This document shows positions 34,504 to 45,714 of a stretch of 64,000 nt of DNA, in pieces. The notes below the pieces were generated by a model that did no database searches, was not told the origin of the DNA, and was given only the letters and a program-made list of their open reading frames with translations. The stretch's first letter is position 1. Every line of letters starts with the position of its first letter. A program made the translations under genes and the position numbers. This DNA is from Capitulum mitella (taxonomy: Eukaryota > Arthropoda > Thecostraca > Pollicipedomorpha > Pollicipedidae). The stretch is from positions 6,503,685-6,567,684 of the forward strand of contig CP099848.1 of the NCBI GenBank assembly GCA_030062745.1, given 5' to 3'.

Positions 34504-35709
34504 TTAACCCTACTCCCGGAGGGCTACACGGTATGGCCGATTCCCGAGAGGGGGGGGCGGATTCGGCCCCCCTCAGATCTCGAGAACTAAACATCCAATT
34601 TCATAGAAAGTTAGGGCAAGCGATTTTCCGTGATGTAAACCGCATTTTGATAAAAGGGAATTTTAAAATTTTGTGAGGGGTGGATACGAGGGGACAAAAA
34701 AAATCAAAACGCGGGATGTTTTTAGACTTCTAACTCCATTGCTTATGGATCGATTTTGATGAAATTGGTGTGAATCGAGAGATTATGGATGGGACTTTTA
34801 CCGTTGGTCCATTCATTTGAAATTGTGGGAAAATCCATAGGCGTTTGCAGGGCTACGAAAATGGGAGGATTATTTAAAAAACTGATTTAACAAAGAAATT
34901 TAAACCATTTTTTGCTTTTAATACCCATCTTATGCAGAAGTACAAGTCGTATCACACTGTTTGTATAATGTTAGCATAGGCAGTGCCAAATGATGAAAAA
35001 GGGGAACTGACACGGTCACATGTCTATCAGGTAAACTTACTACCTTTGACCTTAAATGACCCCAGGTGACCGTAGGGTATGGTAACATGAAGTGATCTTG
35101 AATGCATTTCGTGTTGTCTGAAAACGTCTCCAGTCATTCTGAATCATTTTTTTTTTAATTCCATTTTACGGCTGATGTGATATAGGGCACGCGCACTGAC
35201 ATTTTAGGCCGCAGCTCCGTGACCCGACCCGATATCAACTTGAAACTAGGTACACAAGCAGAAGACACTCTTCTAAGTCATATGTATTCTGTGTTTGGCG
35301 TTTGAAAAAATAGCCTTAAAATTATTAGTATAAAACCAGATTTTGACGTTTGACCTTGGTCTGACCTTGTGAGGTGTTCTCAGATTTACAAATTTATGTT
35401 TGTATGTTTTCCCACCTATTCGGACATACTCCGACATAAACGTTAAGCTTCATCTTAAAAACGCTATAATTTGGCAGCCATTTGTCTTTTACCCCCTGGA
35501 AGGCCAAAAAAGCCTGAGGTGCGCCCCAAAAACTCTGCCTGGCTCCATCCTAGTGTAAAGTAGAATTACGCAATGTTGTTGCAGCACGTAGAAAAAAATG
35601 TGTAGGAAAAATGACATGGTTTCGTGAAGCTGCGCCAAAAACTTTGGAATCGGCAAGCAAAAAAATCCGAGGGGGACGGATTCAGCCCTGCTGCCGGGAA
35701 CAGGGTTAA
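34504..35709 (+). mobile_element. TTAA-bounded element, family A, copy 5
   Basis: TTAACCCTACTCCCGGAGGG at the left and, inward from the right, TTAACCCTGTTCCCGGCAG. About 1.21 kb long. It is more diverged than copies 3 and 4: the DR1 run near 35040 reads TACCTTTGACCT and the later cluster near 35346 reads TTTGACCTTGGTCTGACC. Confidence 0.85.
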
Positions 35710-38173
35710 ACGAAGTCAGATCTGGCGCGGTCATGCATTGGTAGATGCCGTGGCGGTATTGTTTGGGAAAAATGACTCCTTAATTTGTAGTCCACTTCCA
35801 GGAATATGACTAAGTGATGAAGATCATATTGTTACGTTACCTGCTCCATACCAAATAGAGATGCGAAATTTCCGCTCTGTGGCATCGACATCGGGTACCG
35901 AATCATTACTCGCAAAATCATATTGGTTAATTCTCAACGACGAAGGTTTTCCGCGCCCGTGCAACTTTTAGTTTTGTCACGCGTTTTCATGGCCTGTTCA
36001 CCTTGTGTTAGCGAACTGCGAAAGCGCGAGCGTTCTAATGCTGTTTTTCCCTTACATTCAGCGGTATAAATACGATAAATACTGTAGAAAGCCCAAAACC
36101 CTAGACGCTACGCATAATTTTTCCCGCAAGCCTAAGATACAAGCAGCATCAGTATCGCATATCCCTTGTGAGTTGCTTGCTGATGCGTATGTACTAAAAT
36201 GAACCTTGTCTGTATTTCAGAAACTGCTCTTAAACAGGCTAAGGCTATTTTAAAGGAAAAATGGTTGTCTGAAACGTCGGAACCCCCACCTCTAAAGGAC
36301 AGCCAGCGGGTGCACCATTTGGCTGGAGGACAGCCCCTGCTACAGCTTAAACGATCCTGAGATGGCGATGGTCGTCTTCGTTCTCGCTCCTTCATTGTTC
36401 AACTATACGTTCGCGAAGAGGTGCCGGGCAATGGAGGTGTTCTTGCAGCGCTATTTTCTGAAAATCTGGGATGGCATGCAGGTGCCGGAAAACCCCTTTC
36501 CTTCGTGCAGAAGCTGAAGTAGAAAGCCACGTTCGGTCCGCGACGCATTGCGTTGCGGTCCACGAAGGTGCTAGTTGCCACCGTTCCCGTATTCGCTGTG
36601 AAAGCTCATTCCGGCGGACACTGTAACCGTAAATCTGGCCTTGACTAAGCCGTGCTCGTTAGTTATTCACGTGTTACTGTTCCAACATATGAAACGTTCC
36701 GGAAGCACGAATGTGATCGTGTAATGGGACGCATGTGCGATGTAGTCATTCGTTCAATTGACGTCGACATATCTCTTTTGATAAAGTCGGACAAAACAAT
36801 GTCGTTGTGTCGCTTGGAATCGTGACCCCTGCACATTTGGGGTCTAGTAATGGATCCACGAAGATGATGTGGGAAATCGTTCTATGTTCGCTATGAGCAG
36901 CCTTCGAATGTTGGTTTGGACGTTTTAACTGTAGGCTCCTAGCGCATTCTGCATTGCGTGCTCGTTGCGGCGGTTGTCTCCATGCGTATCACAATCTCAT
37001 GTTATCTCATCCTTTTAACCACACTATAAGTGTCAGCCCGACCGGGCTTGGGATCTAGTGCGTGTGGTGCGCGCAGAGCGGACTTACGGCTTTGTTGAAC
37101 TGGACTCCGACTCACCATTTAGAAAGCATCGCATTAGATTACTCAGTATCCAGACCGAGTAATCTGATACTGGATACTGAGTAATCTGAGCCTGAGTATA
37201 CTCAGCCACATATTCATGGCATGACTCAGACTCAGACTCAACCATATCCGTCCCATGACTGAAGGGATAATACCGAGGATTTCGATTCTGCGGCACATGG
37301 GTTTCAGTCACCCTATAAATTGACTGTTCGGCCCGGCCACTATACAGTGGACAGCTGGCAGCTGGCCAGAGAGGGTTAACCTGAAATAGGGTGGCCGTGT
37401 CGCATAACAGTAAGAACCAAAAATCCGTTCGTGGTTATGCATGCGGCGAAAAAGTCGGGTGCAGGATTATCTGTTGACATGAAATTGTTTTACTGTGTGG
37501 TTGGTTCTGGGCATTAACAGCAACTTGGACTGCTGGGCATGTACTCTGATCGTACGACCATACCTGGATGCTTGTTAAAATGCATTTTACTTAAGTGGTT
37601 TGCATGCATGGGAACCATTTGGATAATGTTTACATAATGAATTTCCCAAGACTACATTCTACGTCTGAAATGGGTGTCATGGCACACCCGTGTAGGAACC
37701 GAATTTTTGGTTCCGACGAACCGACGGATGGAGTACGGATTTTCAGCCGGAATGGGCGTGATTTTTGCACTGCTCGGACTTTTTCAGCCAAGGGGTGTGG
37801 GTGTATGATGTATGTGTACCATGAGAACCATGACAGTTGTCGTAATGGGTTTCGAATGACACTCATAATGCTGCTCAAATAGGCCATTTTAGTTGCCTCA
37901 CCTCCTTTAAAGGACGTTAATGGAGCCATTTAGGTTGAACGACACTACCTGAAGTCGCGTTAAACGACCGAAATGGCATTCGTAATGTCATTATGGTACT
38001 CACTTGACGCTTTATAAAGGCGTCATTTTTTAATTGAAATTTCCGACATTATGGGTGCAAATATTTTTTCAGTGCATGTATACCTGGCAGAGCAGATGAT
38101 GTTTACCAGCTGCACTGAACCAGAGACAGAAGCGTACAAGATTCAAGACGTGAGACTGCGAGAGCCTCCGACA
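35710..38173. other. No gene; one strong hairpin
   Basis: No supported exon. The notable feature is the 18-base inverted repeat at 37136-37187, listed separately. Confidence 0.35.
37136..37187. repeat. Perfect 18-base inverted repeat (hairpin), 16-base loop
   Basis: AGATTACTCAGTATCCAG at 37136-37153 is exactly complementary to CTGGATACTGAGTAATCT at 37170-37187. The loop itself contains CGAGTAATCTG, nearly repeating part of the right arm. GACTC-rich sequence flanks both sides. Confidence 0.85.
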
Positions 38174-38274
38174 TCGAATGAAGCTGTCACACTCAGAAAT
38201 ATTTGAGAGCTTTCTGGGGTCTCCGATCCTTCGGGGAAGGCCTCAGAAAAAGCCATAAGTTTGAAACATATTAA
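38174..38274 (+). repeat. ~100-bp direct repeat, left copy, next to family A copy 6
   Basis: It starts ATCGAATGAAGCTGTCACAC and ends GTTTGAAACATATTAA. It matches 39482-39583 over its whole length with scattered substitutions. Its terminal TTAA is the left border of the family A element. Confidence 0.8.
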
Positions 38275-39474
38275 CCCTATTCCCGGAGGGCTAGACGGTA
38301 TGGCCGATTCCCGGCGGTGGGGGGGGGGGGCGGATTCGGCCCCCTCCGGGATCTCGAGAACTACAAATTCGATTTCATCGCAACAAACGGCAATCGATTT
38401 GCCATGACGCAAACTACACTTTGAAGAAAATCAAAATTTTGAAAGGGGTGGATATAGGGGGTCAAAAATATCAAAAGGGGGGTACCTTTGGACTACTTAT
38501 AACTCCGTTGTTTATGAACCGATTTTGATGAAATTGGCATGACTCGACTTTTACTCTTACTGGACTTTTAAAATCGGCACAAATATTTGAAATTTTGAGG
38601 AAATTCATAGGCATTCATAGGGTTTCAAAAATAGGAGGATTGGTTTTTCAACAATTCAATGAACAAAAAAGGCAAAAGAACTTTTTTGGCTTCTGCTAGT
38701 CATGGCATGCTAAAAAAGCACAAATCGTATGACAATGTTTGTATAATGTTAACATAGGCGGTGCCAGGGGCATGAAAAAAGGGAACTGCCATGGTCTTAT
38801 GCTCCTTAGATCAACTTGTGACCTTTGACCTTAAATGACCTCCTGTGACCTTGGAGTCACTTGCAATGATCTCGTGTGCATTTAATATTATCTGTAAAGC
38901 TTTTCACTTTGAATTCACTCTATTTCAAGAGTTCCATTTTACGGCTATTGTGATATAGGGTATGCGCACTGACATTTTAGGTCACAGCTCCGTGATCCGA
39001 CATGATATCAAGCTGAAACTTGATACACAAGTAGAGGGCATCCTGCTACGTCACATATATTCTGGGTTTGGCATTTCAAAAAGTAGCGCCGAAATTATTA
39101 ATATAAGCCACATTTTGACTTTTCACCTTGACCTGACCTTATAAAGTGACCTCAGATAAACAAAATTGTATTGCACGTTGCCCTTTTGTTTAGCTATACA
39201 TCCATATAAAGTTTTAAGTTCTATCTTAAAAACGCTATTTTTGGCAGTCATTTTCCTTTTATCCTCAACAGTGCCAAAAATGGTCTGAGGTGCCTCCAAA
39301 AAACGTTGTCTGGCTTCGCTCCTGAGCAAAAAAGAATTTCGAAATTTTGTCACAGCTCGTGGAAAGAATAGCTACGGAAAGTGACCAAGTTTCATGAAGC
39401 TACGTCAAAAATCCTGGAATTGGCAAGCAAAAATCCCGAGGGAGGCGGATTCAGCCCCCCTGCCGGGAATAGGG
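38271..39474 (+). mobile_element. TTAA-bounded element, family A, copy 6
   Basis: The left border is TTAACCCTATTCCCGGAGGG. The right end has CTGCCGGGAATAGGG but is followed by AGAA rather than TTAA, so the right target copy is lost. A poly-G tract lies in the left end. The TGACCTTTGACCT DR1 begins at about 38818. The element lies between two ~100-bp direct repeats. Confidence 0.85.
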
Positions 39475-39481
39475 AGAAGAG

Positions 39482-39583
39482 AATCGAAGAGAGCTGTCAC
39501 ACTCAGAAACATTTCAGAACTTTCTGGGGTCTCCGATTTTTCGGCGAAGGCCTCAAAAAGTGTCATAAGTTTGAAACCTATTA
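39482..39583 (+). repeat. ~100-bp direct repeat, right copy
   Basis: Right partner of 38174-38274, starting ATCGAAGAGAGCTGTCACAC and ending GTTTGAAACCTATTAA. Only seven bases separate it from the end of the element. Confidence 0.8.
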
Positions 39584-40436
39584 AGGTTCTTTCAAAACAA
39601 TCTTTTCGTGTTCATGTGAGAACCCTAAGTGACCTCAAAGCCGCCTCTCCTTGGTCTTAGGGACCGTTGTGGACACATTTTAATGGTGAAAAGGAATGCG
39701 GATGAGATCCTTACATAGCGCCGAAGCTGCCTTTTAGCATTCTCTTGAGACCCCTCAGGGGGCTGAGGCCAGGCTCTTGTAGAACCTTAAGCGGTCGATA
39801 AAACATTCGGTGCTCTTTTCACGTTTTTCCCCTCTTTTCTCCAGTGTATTCCGGCACTGATAATCAATGAACCAGCTCCGAAAAATCGCGGTTTTGGAAC
39901 ACTGTATTCTTCTTTAAAACGGTCACAATGGTCATGGGACAGGAGGGGCGCCACTGTCAGGCGCCCGCACAAACACAGAACACGCCGCGCTTCCGCAGCG
40001 GTCACACGGGAGGCGGGACGAGCACTGCCGGCTCCCACACAAACGCCTCATCATCAACACTGTGAGGTCCCGTTCACCTCATTTGGGACCTATGGCGAGG
40101 ACCAAAAACTCAGTCTGTCTCATAACCACTCCGGGAATGCTCGCCGACTCGTGGACATCCTGAGCAGCCTCTGAATAAAGAGCAGCGGTTCCCTCTAGGC
40201 GGCCTTTATAGGCTGAGCGAGCGCCCTATGAGCTATCGCCCACACCAGGACGACGTCTGAGAGGGTGACGCATTCGGCACTGCTACCTCGTCGACAATAA
40301 CAACGTAAATGCCCGACCCTGAAAACAGAAGAAGACATGCATTTCAAAAAGTGAATAACTTTGACGTACGAACGGTGCTAAGCAGTTACATGGAATTATG
40401 CCGAGTCATGTCACGCATTTTATCCGATGTCGTGAA
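39584..40436. other. GC-richer stretch with a possible minus-strand TATA promoter
   Basis: TATAAAGG lies on the minus strand at 40210-40203. A TTCAGA initiator-like sequence follows at about 40172, eight bases further than ideal. Downstream on the same strand is a short cysteine-rich frame (about 40 codons from an ATG near 40050; MMRRLCGSRQCSSRLPCDRC at its start) and several alternative frames. I cannot support a gene, only a promoter-like signal. Confidence 0.2.
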
Positions 40437-41059
40437 TAGAGATGCACCGGGTATCCGGCCGGATACTAGATATTATTCGATATCCGGTATCCGGCCGGAT
40501 ATTTCTTTGATATTTCTTTGATCGGCTGGATATTGTCGAATACTTAGCTTCCAGTGCGATCAAGACGTTGTTCTAACGTCTGCCTACAGAATCGCTTCAG
40601 GAGAAAAGTGCTTTGTTGTATTAGACTGTCGATGTAACTGGCAGTTCAAAGCTCTGTCTGGAGGACCACTTTTCCTTCTTAGTTTGGAAGGGTTAAGACA
40701 TGTGTTGCAAAAGTGGGACTCAAGCTCAAAGGTTTGAAACAATAGCCAGTATGTGCTCAGTAGCCCGTTTTGTGATGCATTATCTTTCTGTTTTCCAGAC
40801 ATTTATCTTTTTCATATCCCCCGACAGAAATGCGTTAAGAGACAGTATATTTCAAGGGACATGCGTTAGTATTCATAAACAATGCTTATCAAACTAGGCA
40901 TTCTTGTTTTACCAAGGCGCTATAATGGCATTATGCATATTCTGGAGTTTTTGCCATGGGTGTAATCTCTGCGGAGGCTGAGGGGGGGAGGGGCATGTCC
41001 CACGTAGTTTTCCAGAATTGGTGGTTTGTCCCCAAAGTTTCAATGTACAGGGTAATGAG

Positions 41060-41235
41060 GTCACGGCGCCGTGAACGGCTCCGTCCAGCCCGGACCGCCG
41101 GCGCGCACATCGCAGCGCCGTCTCAGAGCGCTGCCACTAGGACAGTGTGAGCCGCGGCCTGTGCGGCCGCCAGGTGGCGGCAAGGGCTGTGTCCCGGCTG
41201 TGTCCCGGCCACCACGCAATGTGTGCGACTGTAAC
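41060..41235. promoter_or_regulatory. CpG-rich island with a CTCF-like motif inside the hAT-like element
   Basis: A 170-base GC-rich patch within AT-rich element sequence. At 41166-41181 the sequence CCGCCAGGTGGCGGCAAG resembles the CTCF consensus shared by flies and vertebrates (AGGTGGCG core). Short tandem GGCTGTGTCCC units follow. I see no supported exon. Confidence 0.3.
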
Positions 41236-41339
41236 CTGCCTATCGGGACAGTTCACACCGTGGCTTCCTTGGGATAGGTCCTTCGGGTATTGGGCTAAAG
41301 CGGGGTAACGGCATTTAAGGGGTGGGGACTTTCCCAGTA

Positions 41340-43070
41340 GGGGAGACCGGGGTCAAATGTAACACGGGGCAATTGTAACAGACGCTTTAACTTCGAAACT
41401 TACAAATGGATGACGCTGGAGGCACTACTGGACATGCGCAGTAAGCTGTTCCTTTTCCTCACGGGGTTTCAGGCCGGTGCGACGGGTGAGTCGATTGTGC
41501 TGTTCACAATTGTGTTTTTAGAGTGTATTGTAACTTTGTTTATTTTTTAATATGATCAGCTCATTCACATATCTTACTAGACACGGATTTAAGAGTTTGT
41601 GTCGGGTGGGTGGGGGTAGCTGGTCAAAAAATAAGTGCATCAGTTGCCGCCCACGCCGCCTTGTTTTGCGTCATTTTTGTCTCAAAGATAGCGTGGCGTG
41701 TCGGGGACAATTGTAACATTTTTGCTGGGATCAAATATAACAGTGTTACAATTGACCCCTATGGCCAGACCATTAAACCTACATTTATGTATATCAATGC
41801 ACTTGGCATAAATGTAACCACTGGGGGCGGAGGCTATGGAAACATGGCCCGTCCAATTAATCAACATGCAATTTTGTCCCCAAATTCAATATCAATATCA
41901 TTCAAAAATCATACTTACGGTATTATTGTCACCAGTCCCTGATTTATCTCTTAGGTACGGTTTTGTCAGTTTTAATTTTAAGACGTGGTTACGTTCTTGG
42001 CGGCTAGTCACCGTGGTCTTACCGCAGATGTTTCACCTTCACAGCGGGTTTATTAAGATACTTTATTATTTTATTTATTCGTTATTTTATTGATTAAATA
42101 ATTCTAGTCTGACTTCATTTGGATATTTCTGGGGGAAGTATGGGACATTTGTATATAGTTTAATTTGTCTTTCTCTGAATGTTACATTGAAAATACATAA
42201 TTATATCCATGCATCATGGATGATATATATCATGCATCATTCCTGCAGAGGCTGATACACTGGGGATCGACAAGCCTGGTCCAACGGGGATCAGACAATC
42301 TCGTCCATCGGGGATCGCCTCGAAGCAGCTCACCCCTCAAACGTATTCGGCCGCTACCCAAGGCAGCTCCAAGAAAAAACAGCCGCGCGGGTCGAAAGCT
42401 AAAGGCCACAATTCTGACTGACACTCTAGAAAATACAAAGTAGCGATAGAGCTAAAAGAGAGTCGTAAGGATTGCAGACATGCATCGGAGAAGCTGAATC
42501 TTGTCAAGGACAAGCATGAAGAGAAGACGAAGGCTGGTGGGAAGAGGGCTCGGAAGACAGCACGCAAGGAAAGCAGCAGTGATGGTGAAGAAGACGTCTT
42601 CTGCTTTTGATGAAGCGTCAGTTCTTGGCCTGAGAATGGTAGAGCTGTTATCTAATTCAGGAAAAGCTGCTGGAGTACTTGAGCCTTACGCCGTTGCGAA
42701 ATCATATTTTTTGTATTGGAGCTGCGATTTTATTCCAGGAAAAGATGTAAGAGACAATGTTGTTCAATAAAGGCTGTTTTCGACAAAAGTGGGTTTCACT
42801 ACACCACTACACCATTCACTAACATGTTACATTTGACCCTAGGTGCTGTTACAATTTACCCCGTACCTGGGGTTAATTGTAACAGCTGAAGTGACTTTTT
42901 GAAACAGAAATTTCGATACCTTAAAGTCGTTATTTCGGGATCTTTTCATATCCGCTACAAAGGCAAAATATCAGAGTTTGTGAAAACCCGAGAAAATGTT
43001 CCCCAACCCGAAATATTTTCGTTCCAGGATCGAAAAGGTAAAAAATGTAACATTTGACCCCGGTCTCCCC
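41340..43070 (+). mobile_element. Pogo-type (Tc1/mariner) element, internally deleted, nested
   Basis: Terminal inverted repeats GGGGAGACCGGGGTCAAATG (21 bases identical at both ends) lie directly inside a TA duplication (41338-41339 and 43071-43072), as expected for Tc1/mariner-type insertion. Subterminal TGTAACA motifs recur in both orientations near both ends and around 41710-41760. A remnant of the transposase C-terminus is at 42300-42610. At 1731 bases it lacks room for a full transposase. It is inserted in the hAT-like element at 40437-43780. Confidence 0.75.
42300..42610 (+). pseudogene. Transposase C-terminal remnant of the nested pogo-type element
   Basis: The plus strand reads SSPLKRIRPLPKAAPRKNS, then GRKLKATILTDTLENTK. 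This is the segment that follows the catalytic domain in pogo and Tigger-like transposases (IRPLPKA...PRK...ILTDTPEK). It stops at a TAG. A second frame continues with a lysine-rich stretch and SSDGEEDVFCF at about 42570-42609, a typical acidic tail. A polyadenylation signal AATAAA is at 42768. The catalytic domain is absent. Confidence 0.55.
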
Positions 43071-43780
43071 TATTGCGTATAATGTTTTGGTGTGCCGCAT
43101 TGTATATCATTTGTGTTCGTACGGATTAGTTCAGTGTAATTGCTGTTCGGTTGTTAACATAATTTCAGGAATTAGCTGTGATAGTTTTCCCTACTTCGTG
43201 CGATCTGCTGAGACTGCTCTACGCATGGATCGTTGGCGAGTTATAAACTCGTCTGCATTAAAATGTGAAATAGATACTTATCACTGGCGACACAGTTTCT
43301 TGAGCTCTGAAATCCAACAAAGGAATTTCAGCCGTACGTTATCATGCAACGACCGAAACAACTGATTTTAATCCCCTCCTCCCATGCTTGGTGGATTTCA
43401 GCCAGCTTGTCCCTTTCCCCCTCCCCCAATTTCTGAACCATGCTTACATCCATGCCTTTGAATGCAGTGAGAGATGGTGAGCTCCGCTATGATGATTGTG
43501 TTCTTTATTTATTCATTTTTTACCAGGAAACCTATGGAAACCTTACAGTTAGTGCATCCACGAGGGCAAATGATCTACGTTGTTAACATTTTTTTAGTAT
43601 TTTTCGTTTTTTAGATCTTCCCTTTCCAGTTTAGTCTTTTTCGCTACATTTTTCAATAAAGAATAGTAAACAAAAATAGGAAACCAAAATATCCAGTATC
43701 CGGCCGAATATTCGGCGCCACGATCCGGTGTATCCGGTATCCGGCCGGATCACAAAAATCCCGATCCGGTGCATCCCTTG

Positions 43781-44639
43781 GCACAACTGGCCTCCGAAGA
43801 TTCAAATAAGCTAAGTTAAAAAGCTAAAAGCTAAAAAAGCTAAGCTAAAAACAAATGAGCTATTTGTAAATAAAGTTATTTCACATAATGGGACGCCGAC
43901 TGTAGCAAAGAAATGGGTCAATGCAAAAACATCAACTTAAAACCAAACAGCGTATCTACCTAGCCACTTTGGGAGCAAGGGCAATTTAGTAGCACCTTAG
44001 TGCTCATTCCGTTGTGACGCGAATGCGACAAATGTTCGCATACGAGTTTGGAAAGCGGACGGCGCGTGTAGCTGTTAAGCGCATTAAGCGTGGGGTTCTT
44101 CCGTGCTCGTTGGAGTAGTGCAGGTAAGCTCTATCTGCGGAGATATTTCACCAAGGCCTTGCAAATTGAGGCACAGGTTCTGACCCCCAAGTCCAGGACT
44201 GGTAGCGGCTAATGGTAAGTTTCTGCCCGACGAAATCACAAACAATCTTTTGTATAATTACCAGCAATGTAAAGAATGTATCATTCTGTTTCTAACCGTA
44301 CTTTCCACTACTTGATTTTCTGAAAAAATAACAACAAAATCGTAACGATAACGTACCACACAGTAATACCGTGCTGCAGTCGACTGGCGGAGAACAACAT
44401 TATTCCGCGGCGGAAAATGTAGTACCGCCAAGGTTAAGGTTATTGACATCAAGGATGTGTAGAACCTACATGCATCTTCAAGCGACTAACGACGTCATAT
44501 ATATGAAAATTCTATTCTGTTGCCACAAAGTGAACTTGGAGGAACTGCTGAATTATTACGCCGTTATATTATTGTATAAGATAATTGTTGGGATATCTGA
44601 TATCAGTATTATTACATTATGACATTTAATACTCGTTAG
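43781..44639. other. No gene recognised
   Basis: Non-coding; no element ends that I can recognise. Confidence 0.3.
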
Positions 44640-45010
44640 ATTAGGTTGCTAGGTTGGGTTGTGCTGGGCTAAGTTAGATAAGGTTAGGTTAGGTTAGGTT
44701 AGGTTACTATGTTAGGCTATGGTAAATTTGTATTTATTGTTTTATTTCACTTCCTAATATTTTCCAGTTTTGTTCCGTGATTTCTTGTGCTGGGCTAGGT
44801 TAGATAAGGTTAGGTTAGGTTAGGTTAGGTTAGGTTAGGTTAAGTTAGGTTAGGTTAGGTTAGGTTAGGTTAGGCCAGGCTAGGCTAGCCTAGGCTAGGC
44901 TAGGTTAGGTTAGGTTAGGTTAGGTTAGGTTAGGTTAGGTTAGGCCAGGCTAGGCTAGGTTAGGTTAGGTTAGGTTAGGTTAGGTTAGGTTAGGTTAGGT
45001 TAGGTTTGGT
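44640..45010. repeat. Interstitial (TTAGG)n telomere-type array with variant units
   Basis: Runs of TTAGG, the arthropod telomere unit, at about 44684-44706 and 44806-45005, with TAGGC variants (GGCTAGGCTAGCCTAGGC) in the middle. Unique sequence continues on both sides, so this is interstitial and not a chromosome end. A smaller patch lies near 47447-47465. Confidence 0.9.
44706..44791 (+). repeat. ~85-bp direct repeat beside the TTAGG array, left copy
   Basis: It begins GGTTACTATGTTAGGCTA and ends TTTGTTCCGTGATTTCTT. It matches 45008-45092 with only about two differences and lies across the main array from it. Confidence 0.85.
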
Positions 45011-45092
45011 TACTATGTTAGGCTAGGGTAAATTTGTATTTATTATTTTATTTCACTTCCTAATATTTTCCAGTTTTGTTCCGTGATTTCTT
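45008..45092 (+). repeat. ~85-bp direct repeat beside the TTAGG array, right copy
   Basis: Near-identical partner of 44706-44791, about 300 bases downstream, immediately after the TTAGG run. Confidence 0.85.
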
Positions 45093-45185
45093 TTTCAGAT
45101 ATTTTATTTCACTGCTTTTTATTTTTTTGTATTTTTCAAATTGCAACTACACTTTGCCATCTTTGTAATATTTTTACTTGTTTTA

Positions 45186-45211
45186 ATATTATTGTTTATT
45201 ATATTATATTA

Positions 45212-45264
<53 letters not shown>
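45186..45264. repeat. (ATT)n microsatellite
   Basis: About 20 or more TTA units after a short TATAT-rich lead. Tyrosine and isoleucine homopolymers read here are artefacts. Confidence 0.95.
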
Positions 45265-45265
<1 letters not shown>

Positions 45266-45714
45266 AACGGTTAACTTTTTTATTTTAAAGATAATTTATA
45301 TCGCATTAGTTATTTCCCCAAACTTTTTATTACTCTTGATTGGACCTTGAGTCCGATCGACGACCAATCAGCGTCGAGATCTCACGTACACAAACTATTT
45401 AACGCAGAAACGTCAAAAATCCCTACGCGAGCGTCTGGCGGTTAGCATACCAGTGACGACGCAATCTGTTTCGGGGAAAATAATGTGTGTTGCAGGTTTT
45501 TCCGGCTGAAATCGTAAGTAATACTTATCAGTGTTGCATTTGAAACGCCATGCAACCACTACTACGATTATTTTCCCTCAAAGTAAGCGCTCGGTCAAAA
45601 TCTTACTGTTGACCTCGGTAGCTGAGATTGGTACCATTTTGCCCACGTATGTGCGCGTCCTTCACAAGCGTGTCAGTCACGAATTCTCACTCATTTCATA
45701 TATTGGGTAATATT

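Larger units (their letters stand above)
40437..43780. mobile_element. hAT-like element with TATCCGGCCGGATA subterminal repeats, copy 1
   Basis: The left end is TAGAGATGCACCGGGTATCC and the right end, inward, CAAGGGATGCACCGGATCGG. Both fit the hAT terminal rule (pyrimidine-A-purine-N-G). Both ends carry multiple palindromic TATCCGGCCGGATA units (40450-40510 and 43690-43750). No matching 8-base target duplication is visible (GTCGTGAA and GCACAACT). No hAT transposase is readable. A second pogo-type element and a GC-rich island lie inside. A second copy begins at 45715. Confidence 0.55.

Noticed and set aside
2499-39474. Peptides in family A elements (for example around 4001, 15705, 17076, 34470 and 39394) as genes
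   Set aside because: They recur because the element is repeated, show no transposase motif, and are not open in all copies.
44640-45010. A true telomere
   Set aside because: The TTAGG run is interrupted by variants and flanked on both sides by long unique sequence including genes.
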